Source of the DNA: Nonomuraea terrae
Lineage (GTDB): Bacteria; Actinomycetota; Actinomycetes; Streptosporangiales; Streptosporangiaceae
DNA length: 53,190 nt
Reading direction: 5' to 3'
NCBI RefSeq assembly: GCF_004348995.1
Contig: NZ_SMKQ01000036.1
Span: 1-53,190 of the forward strand
The notes under the pieces were generated by a model, which saw nothing but the letters and a program-made list of their open reading frames with translations, was not told where the DNA came from and did no database searches. Shown one piece after another: positions 24,053-32,100 of this stretch (positions are counted from its first letter, which is position 1; every line of letters starts with the position of its first letter). The position numbers and the translations under genes were made by a program.

Positions 24053-24493
24053 ATGACCGAGAGCAACGACAGAGACCCCATCGGCACCGTCGCCGACGAG
24101 GCACGCAAACTGTTCGAATCGATTCAGGGGCGGGCCACCCGCCAGGTCGGCAGGAGCGTGGTCAACTCGTTCACCGACTCCTTCACCGGAGGCGGCCGGC
24201 GTGAGCGCGACGTGTGGGAGGAGGCGGTCTCCGACACCCACGACGAGTACGTCTGCCGGGCCTGCCCCCTCTGCCGTGCGATCGCCGCGCAGCGCGAGTC
24301 GGGCAACGACGTGACGGGCCACCTCGTGGCCGCGGGCGGTGAGCTGTTCGCGGCGTTCCGCGGCGCGCTCGACGCGCTGAACAAGCCCGCCCCCCGCAGG
24401 TCGGCCGGCGAGCGCGACAGCGACGGCCACAGTGACGGTCACGGCGACGGTCACAGCGACCGCGACAACGTGGAACGCATAGATCTGGGATAG
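24053..24493 (+). CDS. Conserved actinobacterial protein with CxxCPxC motif, 146 aa
   Basis: I recognise the context but not a characterised family; it resembles the small proteins between ArsA and glucokinase genes in Streptomyces. It has an amphipathic N-terminal helix (VADEARKLFESIQGRATRQV), the cysteine motif CRACPLCR near residue 74 that could bind zinc, a helix QRESGNDVTGHLVAAGGELFAAFRG (broken by normal variation), and a His/Asp repeat tail (DGHSDGHGDGHSD) that may also bind metal. There are no signal or TM segments. The ATG at 24053 has GGAGGG four bases upstream; ATG 24023 is a weaker alternative. It is co-directional with the ArsA and glucokinase genes and spaced by less than 45 bases. 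Confidence 0.72.
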   Translation: MTESNDRDPIGTVADEARKLFESIQGRATRQVGRSVVNSFTDSFTGGGRRERDVWEEAVSDTHDEYVCRACPLCRAIAAQRESGNDVTGHLVAAGGELFAAFRGALDALNKPAPRRSAGERDSDGHSDGHGDGHSDRDNVERIDLG

Positions 24494-24507
24494 AGGAGAC
24501 ACGGGGC

Positions 24508-25440
24508 ATGCTCACGATCGGTGTCGACATCGGCGGGACGAAGGTGGCCGCCGGCGTGGTCGACGACAACGGCGAGATCGTCGAACACACGCGCAGGCCC
24601 ACCGCCGCCGACCGTCCCGACCTGGTGGCGGAGACGGTGGCCGACGTCGTTCGCGAGCTGTCCGCCGGCAGGGACATCGAGGCCGTCGGGGTGGGCGCGG
24701 CCGGGTTCGTCGACGAGACCCGGTCGATGGTGCGCTTCGCCCCCAACCTCGCCTGGCGCGAGGAGCCGCTGCAGAAGAAGATCAGCGGCCTCGTGGGCCT
24801 GCCCGTCGTGATCGAGAACGACGCCAACGCCATGGCCTGGGGCGAGACCCGGTTCGGCGCCGGGCGGGGGCAGTCTCACGTGATCTGCCTGACACTCGGC
24901 ACCGGCATCGGCGGCGGCCTGGTCTTCGACGGCGCCCTCTACCGCGGGCGCTGGGGCATGGGCGCCGAGCTGGGCCACATGCAGGTGCTTCCCGGCGGCC
25001 GCCCGTGCGGCTGCGGCAACGTCGGCTGCTGGGAGCAGTACGCCAGCGGCCAGGCCCTGGTCAAGGAGGCCAGGGAGATCGCCGCCGCCGACCCCGGCCG
25101 CGCCCGCACGCTGCTCGGCCTGGCCGGCGGCAAGATCGAGGGCGAGGAGGTCACCGAGGCCGCGCAGCGCGGCGACGAGGCCTCGCTGGCCGCGTTCGAC
25201 GTCTTCGCCGACTGGCTCGGGCAGGGCATGGCCGATCTGGCGGCCATCCTCGACCCCGGCTGCTTCATCATCGGCGGTGGCGTCTCCAGGGCCGCCGACC
25301 TGTTCCTCGACCGGGCCAGAAGGGCCTTCGCCGAACGGCTCACCGGCCGCGGCCACCGCCCGCTGGCCGACATCCGGCTGGCCGAGCTGGGCGCCTCCGC
25401 CGGCATGGTGGGCGCCGCCGACCTCGCCCGCCGGCGTTAG
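24508..25440 (+). CDS. glkA: ROK-family glucokinase, 310 aa
   Basis: ATP-dependent glucose kinase giving glucose 6-phosphate. The nucleotide phosphate loop is VDIGGTKVAAGVVD (residues 6-19). The catalytic Asp lies in IENDANAMAWGE, glucose contacts in GAELGHMQVLPGG, and the zinc-binding ROK signature is CGCGNVGCWEQYAS (about residue 168). There is no N-terminal helix-turn-helix, so it is a kinase and not a ROK repressor. The length is standard. GGAGA precedes the start. In Streptomyces the homologue GlkA is central to carbon catabolite repression, so a regulatory role is possible besides glycolysis. Confidence 0.95.
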   Translation: MLTIGVDIGGTKVAAGVVDDNGEIVEHTRRPTAADRPDLVAETVADVVRELSAGRDIEAVGVGAAGFVDETRSMVRFAPNLAWREEPLQKKISGLVGLPVVIENDANAMAWGETRFGAGRGQSHVICLTLGTGIGGGLVFDGALYRGRWGMGAELGHMQVLPGGRPCGCGNVGCWEQYASGQALVKEAREIAAADPGRARTLLGLAGGKIEGEEVTEAAQRGDEASLAAFDVFADWLGQGMADLAAILDPGCFIIGGGVSRAADLFLDRARRAFAERLTGRGHRPLADIRLAELGASAGMVGAADLARRR

Positions 25441-25452
25441 GGCCCGCCGTAC

Positions 25453-26148
25453 GTGACGATCAGGGTCGCGACCTACAACCTGCACGGGATGCGCGACAGC
25501 GTGCCCGCGCTCACCAGGGTCATCACCGCCATGCGCGCCGACGTGCTGTGCGTGCAGGAGGCGCCCAGGTTCGGCCGCTGGCGGGCCAGGCGCGCGGCGC
25601 TGGCCGCGGCGGCGGGCCTGGCGGTGGCGACGCCGGGCCGGGTGGGCGGCGTGGCCGTGCTGACCGGGCGGCGAGCCCGCGTGGTGCACGCCGAGAGCCA
25701 CCGGCTGCGCGGCTTCCTCGGGCTGGAGCGGCGCGGGATGGCCGTCGCCGTGGTGCAGGCGGGCGGGACGCGCCTGGCGGTCGGCTCACTCCACCTCGAC
25801 CTCAGCGACCCGGCCAGGATGCACCACGCCGCCGAGGCGGTGGCGCTGATGGAACGCGTGTCCGCCCGGTTCGGCGCGGCCATCGTGCTCGCCGGCGACC
25901 TCAACGAGCAGCCGCACCAGCCGGCCTGGCGCTATCTCGCCACCCGGCTGGCCGACTGCTACGCCGCGGCGCCCAAGGGCGACGGTCCGACCTTCTCCGC
26001 CCGGCGGCCGTCCGTACGGATCGACGGGGTGTTCGCCGCCCGCGAGGCGCGGGTCGTGTCCTGCGGGGGAGTGGACGCGGAGATCGCCGACCTCGGCGCG
26101 GCCAGTGACCATCTCCCGGTCGTGGCAGAGTTGCGACTTGGGCACTAA
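25453..26148 (+). CDS. Endonuclease/exonuclease/phosphatase-family hydrolase, 231 aa
   Basis: Metal-dependent EEP fold. Motifs are in order: VATYNLHGMR (Asn ligand), VLCVQEAPRF (Glu), GSLHLDLSD (His), VLAGDLNEQPHQPAW (Asp and Asn) and the closing SDHLPVVAEL (Asp-His pair). All catalytic positions are present. There is no signal peptide, so cytoplasmic. Substrates in the family range from DNA to phospholipids and cannot be chosen here. The start is a GTG 12 bases after the glucokinase stop, so it probably shares the glucokinase transcript; the ribosome site is weak. Confidence 0.88.
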   Translation: MTIRVATYNLHGMRDSVPALTRVITAMRADVLCVQEAPRFGRWRARRAALAAAAGLAVATPGRVGGVAVLTGRRARVVHAESHRLRGFLGLERRGMAVAVVQAGGTRLAVGSLHLDLSDPARMHHAAEAVALMERVSARFGAAIVLAGDLNEQPHQPAWRYLATRLADCYAAAPKGDGPTFSARRPSVRIDGVFAAREARVVSCGGVDAEIADLGAASDHLPVVAELRLGH

Positions 26149-26185
26149 AGGGCAAGAGGGGCCGGTCAGCCCGTAGCATTTGTTC

Positions 26186-27295
26186 ATGACCCGTCGCTCT
26201 CAGCGGCGTGCGCTCTCCTTGATCTTGGCGACGTTCGTGGCCTCGACGCAGGTCACGCCCGCCGCGCATGCCGATCCCCGCCCGCGCTCGATCGAGGCGT
26301 GGCAGCAGTCGACCAGCGTGCGCCTCCAGGCCGACGGCTCATTGTCCGACGTGCTCGCGCTCTCCTCAAGCGATGTGTGGGCGGTCGGCCAGCAGGAGAT
26401 CTGGGACGTCTGGAAGACTCGCGGCGCCATCCGCCACTGGAACGGCAGCAGATGGGCGGAGGTGGGCATGCGCGACGACACCTCCGCCGGAAACCTGCGC
26501 GGGCTGGCCGCCGCCTCGCCGTCACAGGTGTGGGCGGTCGGCGACGGCCACGACGGCCTGCCGTACATCGCCCACGGCAACCCGGCCGGCTTCGACCGCG
26601 TCCGGCCGCAGGGGCTGCGCGCCGGAGACTGGCTGGGCGGCGTCGACGCCAAACCCGGCCGCGTCGTCGCGGTCGGCGGCCGCGAGCGCAACGGGCTCGT
26701 CCTCACCGGCGACGGCACCACCTGGACGGTGCAGGAGACCAAGGAGAAGGGCACCCTCTACGCGGTCGACGGGGGCTTCGCCGTCGGCGACACCGGCACC
26801 GAGCCGCTGATCGTCCACCAGTCCGGCGGCTCGTGGAAGGCGATGGAGGTGCCGTCCATCCGCGGCGGCTACCTGCGCGACGTGCAGGTCGACAGCGCCA
26901 AGCGGGCGATGGCCGTCGGCGGCGTCTACCACGGGCCCGGCGACATCGAGCCGCTCGTGCTCACCTGGAACGGCAAGCGCTGGCGTGAGCTGCGGCTGCC
27001 CGGCTCCGAGGCGAGGCTCTACGGCGTGACCGGCGACGGCAAGGGCCGTTACTGGATCACCGGCTACGACCCGGCGCGGGCGGCCGAGCCGTTCCTGCTG
27101 CGCTGCGAGAAGGACGAGTGCGCCGCCATCCGCGGGGGCGCCCAGGACGGCCGGAGCAGCGTGCGACTGCAGGCGGTGACGTACCTGCCGGGCAAGGGCA
27201 CGGTGTGGGCCGTCGGGCACCAGGTCGACGAGGACGACCGTTACACCGACGTCGTCGAGTCGTTCGCGCCGAAGACCCCCACCGCGAAGTCCTGA
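26186..27295 (+). CDS. Secreted beta-propeller-like protein, 369 aa
   Basis: The N-terminal signal peptide is TRRSQRRALSLILATFVAS, with cleavage near AAHADP. The mature protein contains repeated WAVGxxx units about 45-50 residues apart (SSDVWAVGQQE, PSQVWAVGDGHDG, KGTVWAVGHQVDE), each followed by a tryptophan-containing strand (IRHWNGSRWAEV, LTWNGKRWREL). This is the pattern of actinobacterial WAVG-type propellers. There are no catalytic residues, and the two Cys in LRCEKDECAA may bridge. The role is unknown; probably a secreted binding protein. The ATG is six bases after TAGCAT (26174-26179), suggesting a leaderless message. It is convergent with the next gene four bases on. Confidence 0.82.
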   Translation: MTRRSQRRALSLILATFVASTQVTPAAHADPRPRSIEAWQQSTSVRLQADGSLSDVLALSSSDVWAVGQQEIWDVWKTRGAIRHWNGSRWAEVGMRDDTSAGNLRGLAAASPSQVWAVGDGHDGLPYIAHGNPAGFDRVRPQGLRAGDWLGGVDAKPGRVVAVGGRERNGLVLTGDGTTWTVQETKEKGTLYAVDGGFAVGDTGTEPLIVHQSGGSWKAMEVPSIRGGYLRDVQVDSAKRAMAVGGVYHGPGDIEPLVLTWNGKRWRELRLPGSEARLYGVTGDGKGRYWITGYDPARAAEPFLLRCEKDECAAIRGGAQDGRSSVRLQAVTYLPGKGTVWAVGHQVDEDDRYTDVVESFAPKTPTAKS

Positions 27296-27299
27296 CCTT

Positions 27300-27797
27300 C
27301 TAGACGACGGCGCCGTCGTCCCAGCCGGAGTCGTTGGGCGGGCCGTCGCCCATGCGCACCACCAGCGCCACGAACCCGCCGATGAACGCCGCCACTGCCG
27401 TGAACAGCGCCCAGCCCTCGATGCGCCAGCCCGCCAGCGCCGCGACCAGCAGGTAGGCCGGGCCGCCGAACAGAGCCACCCATGCCACCTTGGTCGGCAG
27501 GTCGACCTTGGGCAGCGGAGGCGGCGGCGGGGGCTCGAAGTGGCCCTCGTCGGCCTCGTCGGTCTCGTCGGCGTCGTTCTCGTCGTCCGTGTCGTCGGTC
27601 CGGACGGCCTCGAGATCATCGACGAGCGGGTCGTCGTCGAGGCGTTCCTCCGAGGGTTTGACGACCCGGCGGGTCGGTTCCGCCGGGAGGTTCTCGCTGT
27701 CCGGCCATGGCTGGTCGGCCGAGTCGCGCTCGGCTGTGTCGTTGAAGGACGCGACGATCTGCCGCCAGACCTCGTCCTCGTCACTCTGGGGCGTCAC
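27300..27797 (-). CDS. Acidic membrane-tethered hypothetical protein, 165 aa
   Basis: An unrecognised actinobacterial protein. The first 100 residues are hydrophilic and strongly acidic (DDTDDENDADETDEADEGHF), ending in a proline run (EPPPPPPLPKVD). Two membrane segments follow (about residues 104-122 and 126-147), then a short acidic tail. The acidic part should lie in the cytoplasm. It starts at GTG 27797. The downstream esterase gene lies beyond its 5' side on the same strand, 46 bases away, so the two may be co-transcribed with the esterase first. No function is assigned. Confidence 0.7.
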   Translation of the reverse strand: MTPQSDEDEVWRQIVASFNDTAERDSADQPWPDSENLPAEPTRRVVKPSEERLDDDPLVDDLEAVRTDDTDDENDADETDEADEGHFEPPPPPPLPKVDLPTKVAWVALFGGPAYLLVAALAGWRIEGWALFTAVAAFIGGFVALVVRMGDGPPNDSGWDDGAVV

Positions 27798-27843
27798 CTA
27801 GATGGGCCTCTCCGCAGCGATCGCGACTTCCCCCCGGGGGCGA

Positions 27844-28602
27844 TCAGTCCCTCTGCAAGGGTACCGAGGCATGTGTCCGGATGAAGTCGAGGCTACCGGC
27901 AAAGATCCTGTGGGCATCGTTGTCCAGCGTCGCAACATGGTAGCTATCGGTAAGCTCCTCGATCGTGGCCTGCGGGACCTTCTCGCGGATGATCGCGACA
28001 CTCGTGGGCTTGACCACGTGGTCCTCGACGCTGTGGAAGACCAGCAGCGGTTGTCTCACCTTCGCCAGGTCGGCCTGCACCAGGGACCACAGCCCCGGCA
28101 ACGAGGCGGCGGCCTTCACCGGGGTGCGGCTGTAGCCCAGCTCGGTCACGCCGGGCTTCTTGACGTCGTTGGCGACGCCGGCCACGGACGGCACGAACCA
28201 CTTCAGCAGCGGAGCGAGCCTCAGCAGCGGCACGTCGTTGGCGATCGACGGGTTGACCACGATCAGGCCCCTGATGGCCGGGCCGTGCACCTCGGCCAGG
28301 CGCAGCGCCAGGCAGCCGCCCAGCGACAGCCCGCCCACGAACACCTCCGCGCAGCGCCCCCGCAGGTCCTCGTACGCCTTCTCCAGCTCGGCGTACCAGT
28401 CCTCCCACCGCGTGCGGTTCATCTCCTGCCACTTCGTGCCGTGACCCGGCTGGCGCGGCAGTGAGACGCTCAGCCCGTGAGCGGCCAGATACTCGCCCCA
28501 CGGCCGCAGAGACTGGGGTGTGCCGGTGAACCCGTGACAGAGCAGCACACCGATCTCGCCCGCCTCGTGATGGTACGGTTCCGCGCCTGGCATGAGCGGC
28601 AT
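27844..28602 (-). CDS. Alpha/beta hydrolase, carboxylesterase/monoacylglycerol-lipase type, 252 aa
   Basis: Serine hydrolase like Bacillus Est30 and monoglyceride lipases. The oxyanion strand is VLLCHGFTGTPQSLRPWG. The nucleophile elbow is FVGGLSLGGCLALRLAE (Ser near residue 95), the acid is Asp in VFHSVEDHVVKP, and the catalytic His is in LTDSYHVATLDNDA, where HVATLDxD is diagnostic for this group. A short lid region follows the nucleophile. The start is the ATG at 28602 with GGAGGAG upstream; another ATG lies three codons in. Cytoplasmic. Divergent from a PlsC-type acyltransferase, so a part in lipid turnover is plausible. Confidence 0.92.
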   Translation of the reverse strand: MPLMPGAEPYHHEAGEIGVLLCHGFTGTPQSLRPWGEYLAAHGLSVSLPRQPGHGTKWQEMNRTRWEDWYAELEKAYEDLRGRCAEVFVGGLSLGGCLALRLAEVHGPAIRGLIVVNPSIANDVPLLRLAPLLKWFVPSVAGVANDVKKPGVTELGYSRTPVKAAASLPGLWSLVQADLAKVRQPLLVFHSVEDHVVKPTSVAIIREKVPQATIEELTDSYHVATLDNDAHRIFAGSLDFIRTHASVPLQRD

Positions 28603-28719
28603 AACAGCTCCTCCGTGCTGTTTCATTCCGGCGATTTCCTCCAGAACGGCCCGATCGTCGCATGTTCCGGGGTGTTTGTGCGAGAGCTGGTGTAGGAGCA
28701 TCGCCGTCGAGATGGGAAG

Positions 28720-29469
28720 ATGGCACTGCTCGCCCCCACTGCGCTGAGGAAGAGGTGCCAGGTGTTCTACTGGGTGGTCAAGGCCATCTTGGGGCCGTTC
28801 CTCCACCTTGTGTTCCGGCCGTGGACCGAGGGCGCGGACAATGTGCCCAAGCAGGGCCCAGCGATTCTGGCGGGCAACCATCTGTCGTTCGCCGACCATT
28901 TCTTCGGCCCATTGCAGATCCGGCGCAAGGTCATCTCCCTGGGCAAGGCCGACTATTTCACCGGCCGCGGCATCAAGGGTTTCTTCACCCGCCTGTTCTT
29001 CAGCGGCGTCGGCACCGTGCCCATCGACCGCTCCGGAGGCAAGGCCAGCGAGGCGGCGCTGCGTACGGGTCTGCGCGTCCTGCGTGAGGGTCACATCCTG
29101 GGCATCTACCCCGAAGGGACGCGTTCGCCCGACGGACGTCTCTACAAGGGCAAGACCGGCGTCGCCCGGCTCGCTCTGGAGGCGCGCGTCCCGGTGATCC
29201 CGTGGGCGATGATCGACACGTACGAGATGATGCCGCCCGGGCGCCCGTTGCCCAAGCTCGGCATCCGGCCGGGCGTGCGGTTCGGCAAGCCGCTCGACTT
29301 CTCCCGCTACTACGGCATGGAGGACGACCGGCTGGTGTTGCGCGCGGTGACCGACGAGATCATGTACGCGCTGATGGAGCTGTCGGGCCAGGAATACGTC
29401 GACAAGTACGCCGCCAGCGCCAAGGTGGAGATGGAGCGCGCGCGGCGCGCCGCGGCGACCGGAAGCTGA
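28720..29469 (+). CDS. plsC: 1-acylglycerol-3-phosphate O-acyltransferase (PlsC family), 249 aa
   Basis: Membrane-associated acyltransferase of phospholipid synthesis, making phosphatidic acid from lysophosphatidic acid and acyl-CoA. The catalytic HX4D is in AGNHLSFADHFF (His54, Asp59), the substrate motif is YPEGTRSPDGRLYKGKTG (near residue 127), and motif IV is VIPWAM. An N-terminal hydrophobic helix (VVKAILGPFLHLVF) anchors it. The length is standard. The ATG at 28720 is used; a GTG at 28762 is an alternative. It resembles Rv2182c, part of the same mycobacterial neighbourhood as SRPBCC and ArsA. Convergent with the MarR gene three bases downstream. Confidence 0.9.
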   Translation: MALLAPTALRKRCQVFYWVVKAILGPFLHLVFRPWTEGADNVPKQGPAILAGNHLSFADHFFGPLQIRRKVISLGKADYFTGRGIKGFFTRLFFSGVGTVPIDRSGGKASEAALRTGLRVLREGHILGIYPEGTRSPDGRLYKGKTGVARLALEARVPVIPWAMIDTYEMMPPGRPLPKLGIRPGVRFGKPLDFSRYYGMEDDRLVLRAVTDEIMYALMELSGQEYVDKYAASAKVEMERARRAAATGS

Positions 29470-29472
29470 CGG

Positions 29473-29931
29473 TCACCCCGACCGTAAGGCCTCTTCCGTC
29501 TTGCGCATGGCCGAGGTCATCGCGCGCAGCTCCTCGCGGCTGAGCCGGTCGATGAGGTATTCGCGCACGATCTCCAGATGACCCGGCGCCACCTTCTCCA
29601 GCAGCCGGGCGCCGGCCGGGGTGAGCACGGCCAGCACGCCGCGGTCGTCGGACGGGCACGTCGTCCGCTCCACCAGCCCGACCTCCTCCAGCCGGCCCAC
29701 CTGATACGTCAACGCGCTCTTCGACGCCACGACGCCCTTGGCCAGCTCCGTCATGCGCAGTCGCCGCCCGGTGGCGCCGGCGAGCCGCACGAGGATCTCG
29801 TACTGCGGGTGGGTGAGGCCGGCGGAGGCCTTGAGCTGCTCCTCGATCCGGCGCTCCAGCAGGTGGGAGGTCGTCAGGAAGGCGCGCCACGCCGCCATCT
29901 CGGTCTGGTCGAGCCAACGGGGCTGCGTCAT
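29473..29931 (-). CDS. MarR-family transcriptional regulator, 152 aa
   Basis: Winged-helix repressor. The core domain (about residues 35-110) reads LTHPQYEILVRLAG, then the recognition region MTELAKGVVASKSALTYQVGRLEEVGLV, split by normal variation, and the wing CPSDDRGVLAVLTPAG. Terminal helices supply dimerisation. It is divergent from a DoxX gene, and the gap holds two inverted copies of a TTCAAATCTGAA-like element. It therefore very probably represses both genes, releasing on a phenolic or oxidant signal as in the family (inference). The single Cys lies in the wing, RTTCPSDD, and could be redox-relevant. Confidence 0.92.
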   Translation of the reverse strand: MTQPRWLDQTEMAAWRAFLTTSHLLERRIEEQLKASAGLTHPQYEILVRLAGATGRRLRMTELAKGVVASKSALTYQVGRLEEVGLVERTTCPSDDRGVLAVLTPAGARLLEKVAPGHLEIVREYLIDRLSREELRAMTSAMRKTEEALRSG

Positions 29932-29949
29932 CCGGTCAGTCTACTTCTC

Positions 29950-29996
29950 GTTCAGATTTGAACGTTCACTGTTAGAGTTGCCGTTCAAATCTGAAC
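29950..29996. promoter_or_regulatory. Paired MarR operators
   Basis: GTTCAGATTTGAACG (29950-29964) and its exact reverse complement CGTTCAAATCTGAAC (29982-29996) flank a 17-base centre. Each arm is also an imperfect palindrome able to hold one dimer. The pair lies 18 bases before both the MarR start and the DoxX start. Confidence 0.8.
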
Positions 29997-30014
29997 AACC
30001 ATCGAGGAGTCCGC

Positions 30015-30443
30015 ATGGTCGACCAGGCGCGTCCCGTCGTCCTGCTGCTGGCCAGGATCGCCATCGGAGTGATCTTCCTGGTGCACGGCTACCACAAGTT
30101 CGCGACCACGGGGATCGGGGGCACGATCGAGTTCTTCCAGTCCGTCGGCATCCCGCTGGCCGCCCTCGCCGCCCCGGCCGTGGCCGTGCTGGAGGTGACC
30201 GGGGGTCTGGCGCTGATCCTGGGCGCGGCGCTGCCGCTCGCCGGCACGCTGCTGGCCCTCACGATGGCCGGCGCGATCGTCTTCGTGCACGCCCCCAACG
30301 GCTTCGGCGCCGAGGACGGCGGCTACGAGTTCGTCCTGGCGCTGGCCGCGGCCAGCCTCGCGGTCGGCTTCTCCGGCGGCGGCGCGTTCGCGCTCGACCG
30401 CGTGCTGGTGCGCCGCCGCGGCCCCGTCACCGCGACCGCCTGA
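30015..30443 (+). CDS. DoxX-family membrane protein, 142 aa
   Basis: Four-helix integral membrane protein (segments near residues 8-25, 45-70, 73-92, 105-125) with the family opening LLLARIAIGVIFLVHGYHKF and the GxGxxxxF-type turn TTGIGGTIEFFQS. DoxX-type proteins are linked to thiol and redox stress handling or quinone processes in actinobacteria, but the activity is not settled. It is controlled, by position, by the divergent MarR regulator and the operator pair between them. GAGGAG lies eight bases before the ATG. Confidence 0.9.
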   Translation: MVDQARPVVLLLARIAIGVIFLVHGYHKFATTGIGGTIEFFQSVGIPLAALAAPAVAVLEVTGGLALILGAALPLAGTLLALTMAGAIVFVHAPNGFGAEDGGYEFVLALAAASLAVGFSGGGAFALDRVLVRRRGPVTATA

Positions 30444-30455
30444 CTCCCGCGCCGG

Positions 30456-31322
30456 TCAGGACAGGTGGGCGCGGATCTGGCTGATGTGCTCCGGCGTCGT
30501 ACGGCAGCAGCCGCCGATCAGCGACGCGCCCGCCTGCTGCCACTCCTTGGCGGCCTGGCCGAACTCCACCGGGTCGGTCAGGCCCAGCCAGCGCCGGTTT
30601 CCGGCGTCCCACGTCTCGCCCGAGTTGGGGTAGACCACCACGGGCAGCCCGCCCGACAGCGCGCCGATCAGCCCGGTCATGTGGCGCGGCGCCGTGCAGT
30701 TGGCGCCCACGGCCACCACGCGCGGATTGCCGCCGAACAGGGCGGCCGCCTCGCGGATGGGGGTGCCGTCGCTGATGTGCTCGCCGTCACGGCACGAGAA
30801 GCTCACCCACGCCTTCACCCCCGGCGTGCCCTCCAGCAGCCTGGCCAGCGCCCGCGCCTCGGCGTAGGACGGGATGGTCTCGCAGGCCAGCAGGTCGGGC
30901 TCGGCCGCGACGAGGATCTCCCAGCGCGGCAGGTGCCAGGCGTACAGGCCGTCCTCGTCGAGGTCGTAGTCGCCGGTGTACTCGGCGCCGTTGGCCAGGA
31001 AGGCGCCGTACGGGCCGACCGAGGCAGCCACCAGCCCCCGGCCCGCCTCGTCGCGGGCCTGCCCCGCCAGCTGCACCGACAACCTGATCAGCCGCTCGGC
31101 CTGCGCACCGTCGAGCCCGCGCCGCGCGAAGCCGGGCAGCGTGGCCTGGTAGCTCGCGGTCGTGGCCACGTCGGCGCCCGCCGCGAAGTAGGCGGCGTGC
31201 ACGCGCCTGATCAGCTCGGGCTCCTCCAGCAGCAGCCGCGCCGACCACAGCTCGTCGCGCAGGTCGGCGCCGAGCCGTTCGAGCTGGGTGGCCAGCCCCC
31301 CGTCCAGGACAAGTGTCGTCAC
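30456..31322 (-). CDS. mmuM: Homocysteine S-methyltransferase, 288 aa
   Basis: Zinc-dependent methyltransferase that makes methionine from homocysteine and S-methylmethionine or SAM. The zinc cysteines are in VAVGANCTAP (near residue 209) and GGCCRTTPEHI (near residue 273). The N-terminal barrel start is VLDGGLATQLE, followed by ATTASYQAT. There is no cobalamin or folate domain, and the length is right for MmuM/YitJ N-type enzymes. The start GTG lies close behind TACCCT with no ribosome site. It lies 44 bases from the Crp/Fnr gene on the same strand. Confidence 0.92.
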   Translation of the reverse strand: MTTLVLDGGLATQLERLGADLRDELWSARLLLEEPELIRRVHAAYFAAGADVATTASYQATLPGFARRGLDGAQAERLIRLSVQLAGQARDEAGRGLVAASVGPYGAFLANGAEYTGDYDLDEDGLYAWHLPRWEILVAAEPDLLACETIPSYAEARALARLLEGTPGVKAWVSFSCRDGEHISDGTPIREAAALFGGNPRVVAVGANCTAPRHMTGLIGALSGGLPVVVYPNSGETWDAGNRRWLGLTDPVEFGQAAKEWQQAGASLIGGCCRTTPEHISQIRAHLS

Positions 31323-31366
31323 TTATCCAGGGTAAGAGCGTTCCAGCGCGCTTTCGTCCGTGCTCC

Positions 31367-32026
31367 TCACCCGGGGATGGCGGCGATACGGGTCAGAGCC
31401 GGACGATCCAGCACGATCACCTCGCCGGGGCCGATCGCGATGATCCCGCGGCGCTCGAACCCGCGCAGCGCCCGGTTGACGCTCACCCTCGTCGCGCCGA
31501 TCTCGGCCCCCAGACCGGCCTGGCCGCCGTGGAGCGCGACCCGGCCGTCGGCGCACCCGCGTACCAGCCAGGAGGCCACCCGCGCGGGCACGTCGCGGAC
31601 CGCCGCGTCGAGCAGCCGCTCGTCCAGGTCGCGCACGGTGGCGGCCAGCGTGCGCAGCAACCGCGCCGCCACGGACGGCTCCGCCTCGACCAGCTCCAGC
31701 ACGGCCGCCCGCGGCAGATAGGCGACCCGCACGGCCGTCATGGCCGTCCGCGTGGCCCGGTGAGGGCCGTCCACGAGGAGGGCCGTCTTGTCGAACGCCA
31801 CCGGCGCCTCCTCCACGGCGAGCACCACCTCCCTGCCCTCGGCGCTCACCCTGGCGGCCTTCACCCGCCCCGCGAGCAGCACGACGAGCTGGTCGGCCGG
31901 GTCGCCCTCGGTGCACAGGACCTGCCCGGCCGGGTAGTGCCGCCACCGTGCCAGGCTCGCCAGCGCGCCCATCCGCTCCTCGGTGAGCGCGGCGAACATC
32001 GGCAGGTCGGCCAGTGCGAATGTCAT
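31367..32026 (-). CDS. Crp/Fnr-family transcriptional regulator, 219 aa
   Basis: The cNMP-binding beta roll covers residues 1-120 (YPAGQVLCTEGDPADQLVVLLAGRVK, split by normal variation). The HTH_Crp domain covers residues about 150-215 with recognition helix GATRVSVNRALRGFERRGII. The phosphate-binding cassette is unusual: where cAMP binders have GE and RSA there is VAFDKTALLVDGPHRATRTA, lacking the Glu, so canonical cAMP binding is doubtful. No Fe-S cysteine cluster is present. It is divergent from a YciI gene. I do not claim it is the factor for the Crp box at 8460. Confidence 0.9.
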   Translation of the reverse strand: MTFALADLPMFAALTEERMGALASLARWRHYPAGQVLCTEGDPADQLVVLLAGRVKAARVSAEGREVVLAVEEAPVAFDKTALLVDGPHRATRTAMTAVRVAYLPRAAVLELVEAEPSVAARLLRTLAATVRDLDERLLDAAVRDVPARVASWLVRGCADGRVALHGGQAGLGAEIGATRVSVNRALRGFERRGIIAIGPGEVIVLDRPALTRIAAIPG

Positions 32027-32100
32027 GTATCCCGCTATACACCACCCGCGTGCCCCGCGATGCTGAGCCCGGCGGGCGCCGGGGCCTAGCGTGCGGTGCC

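Noticed and set aside
31367..32026. The Crp/Fnr protein as the activator of the Crp box at 8460
   Set aside because: Its nucleotide pocket is atypical and the genome probably has a separate Crp; the link cannot be supported from this window.
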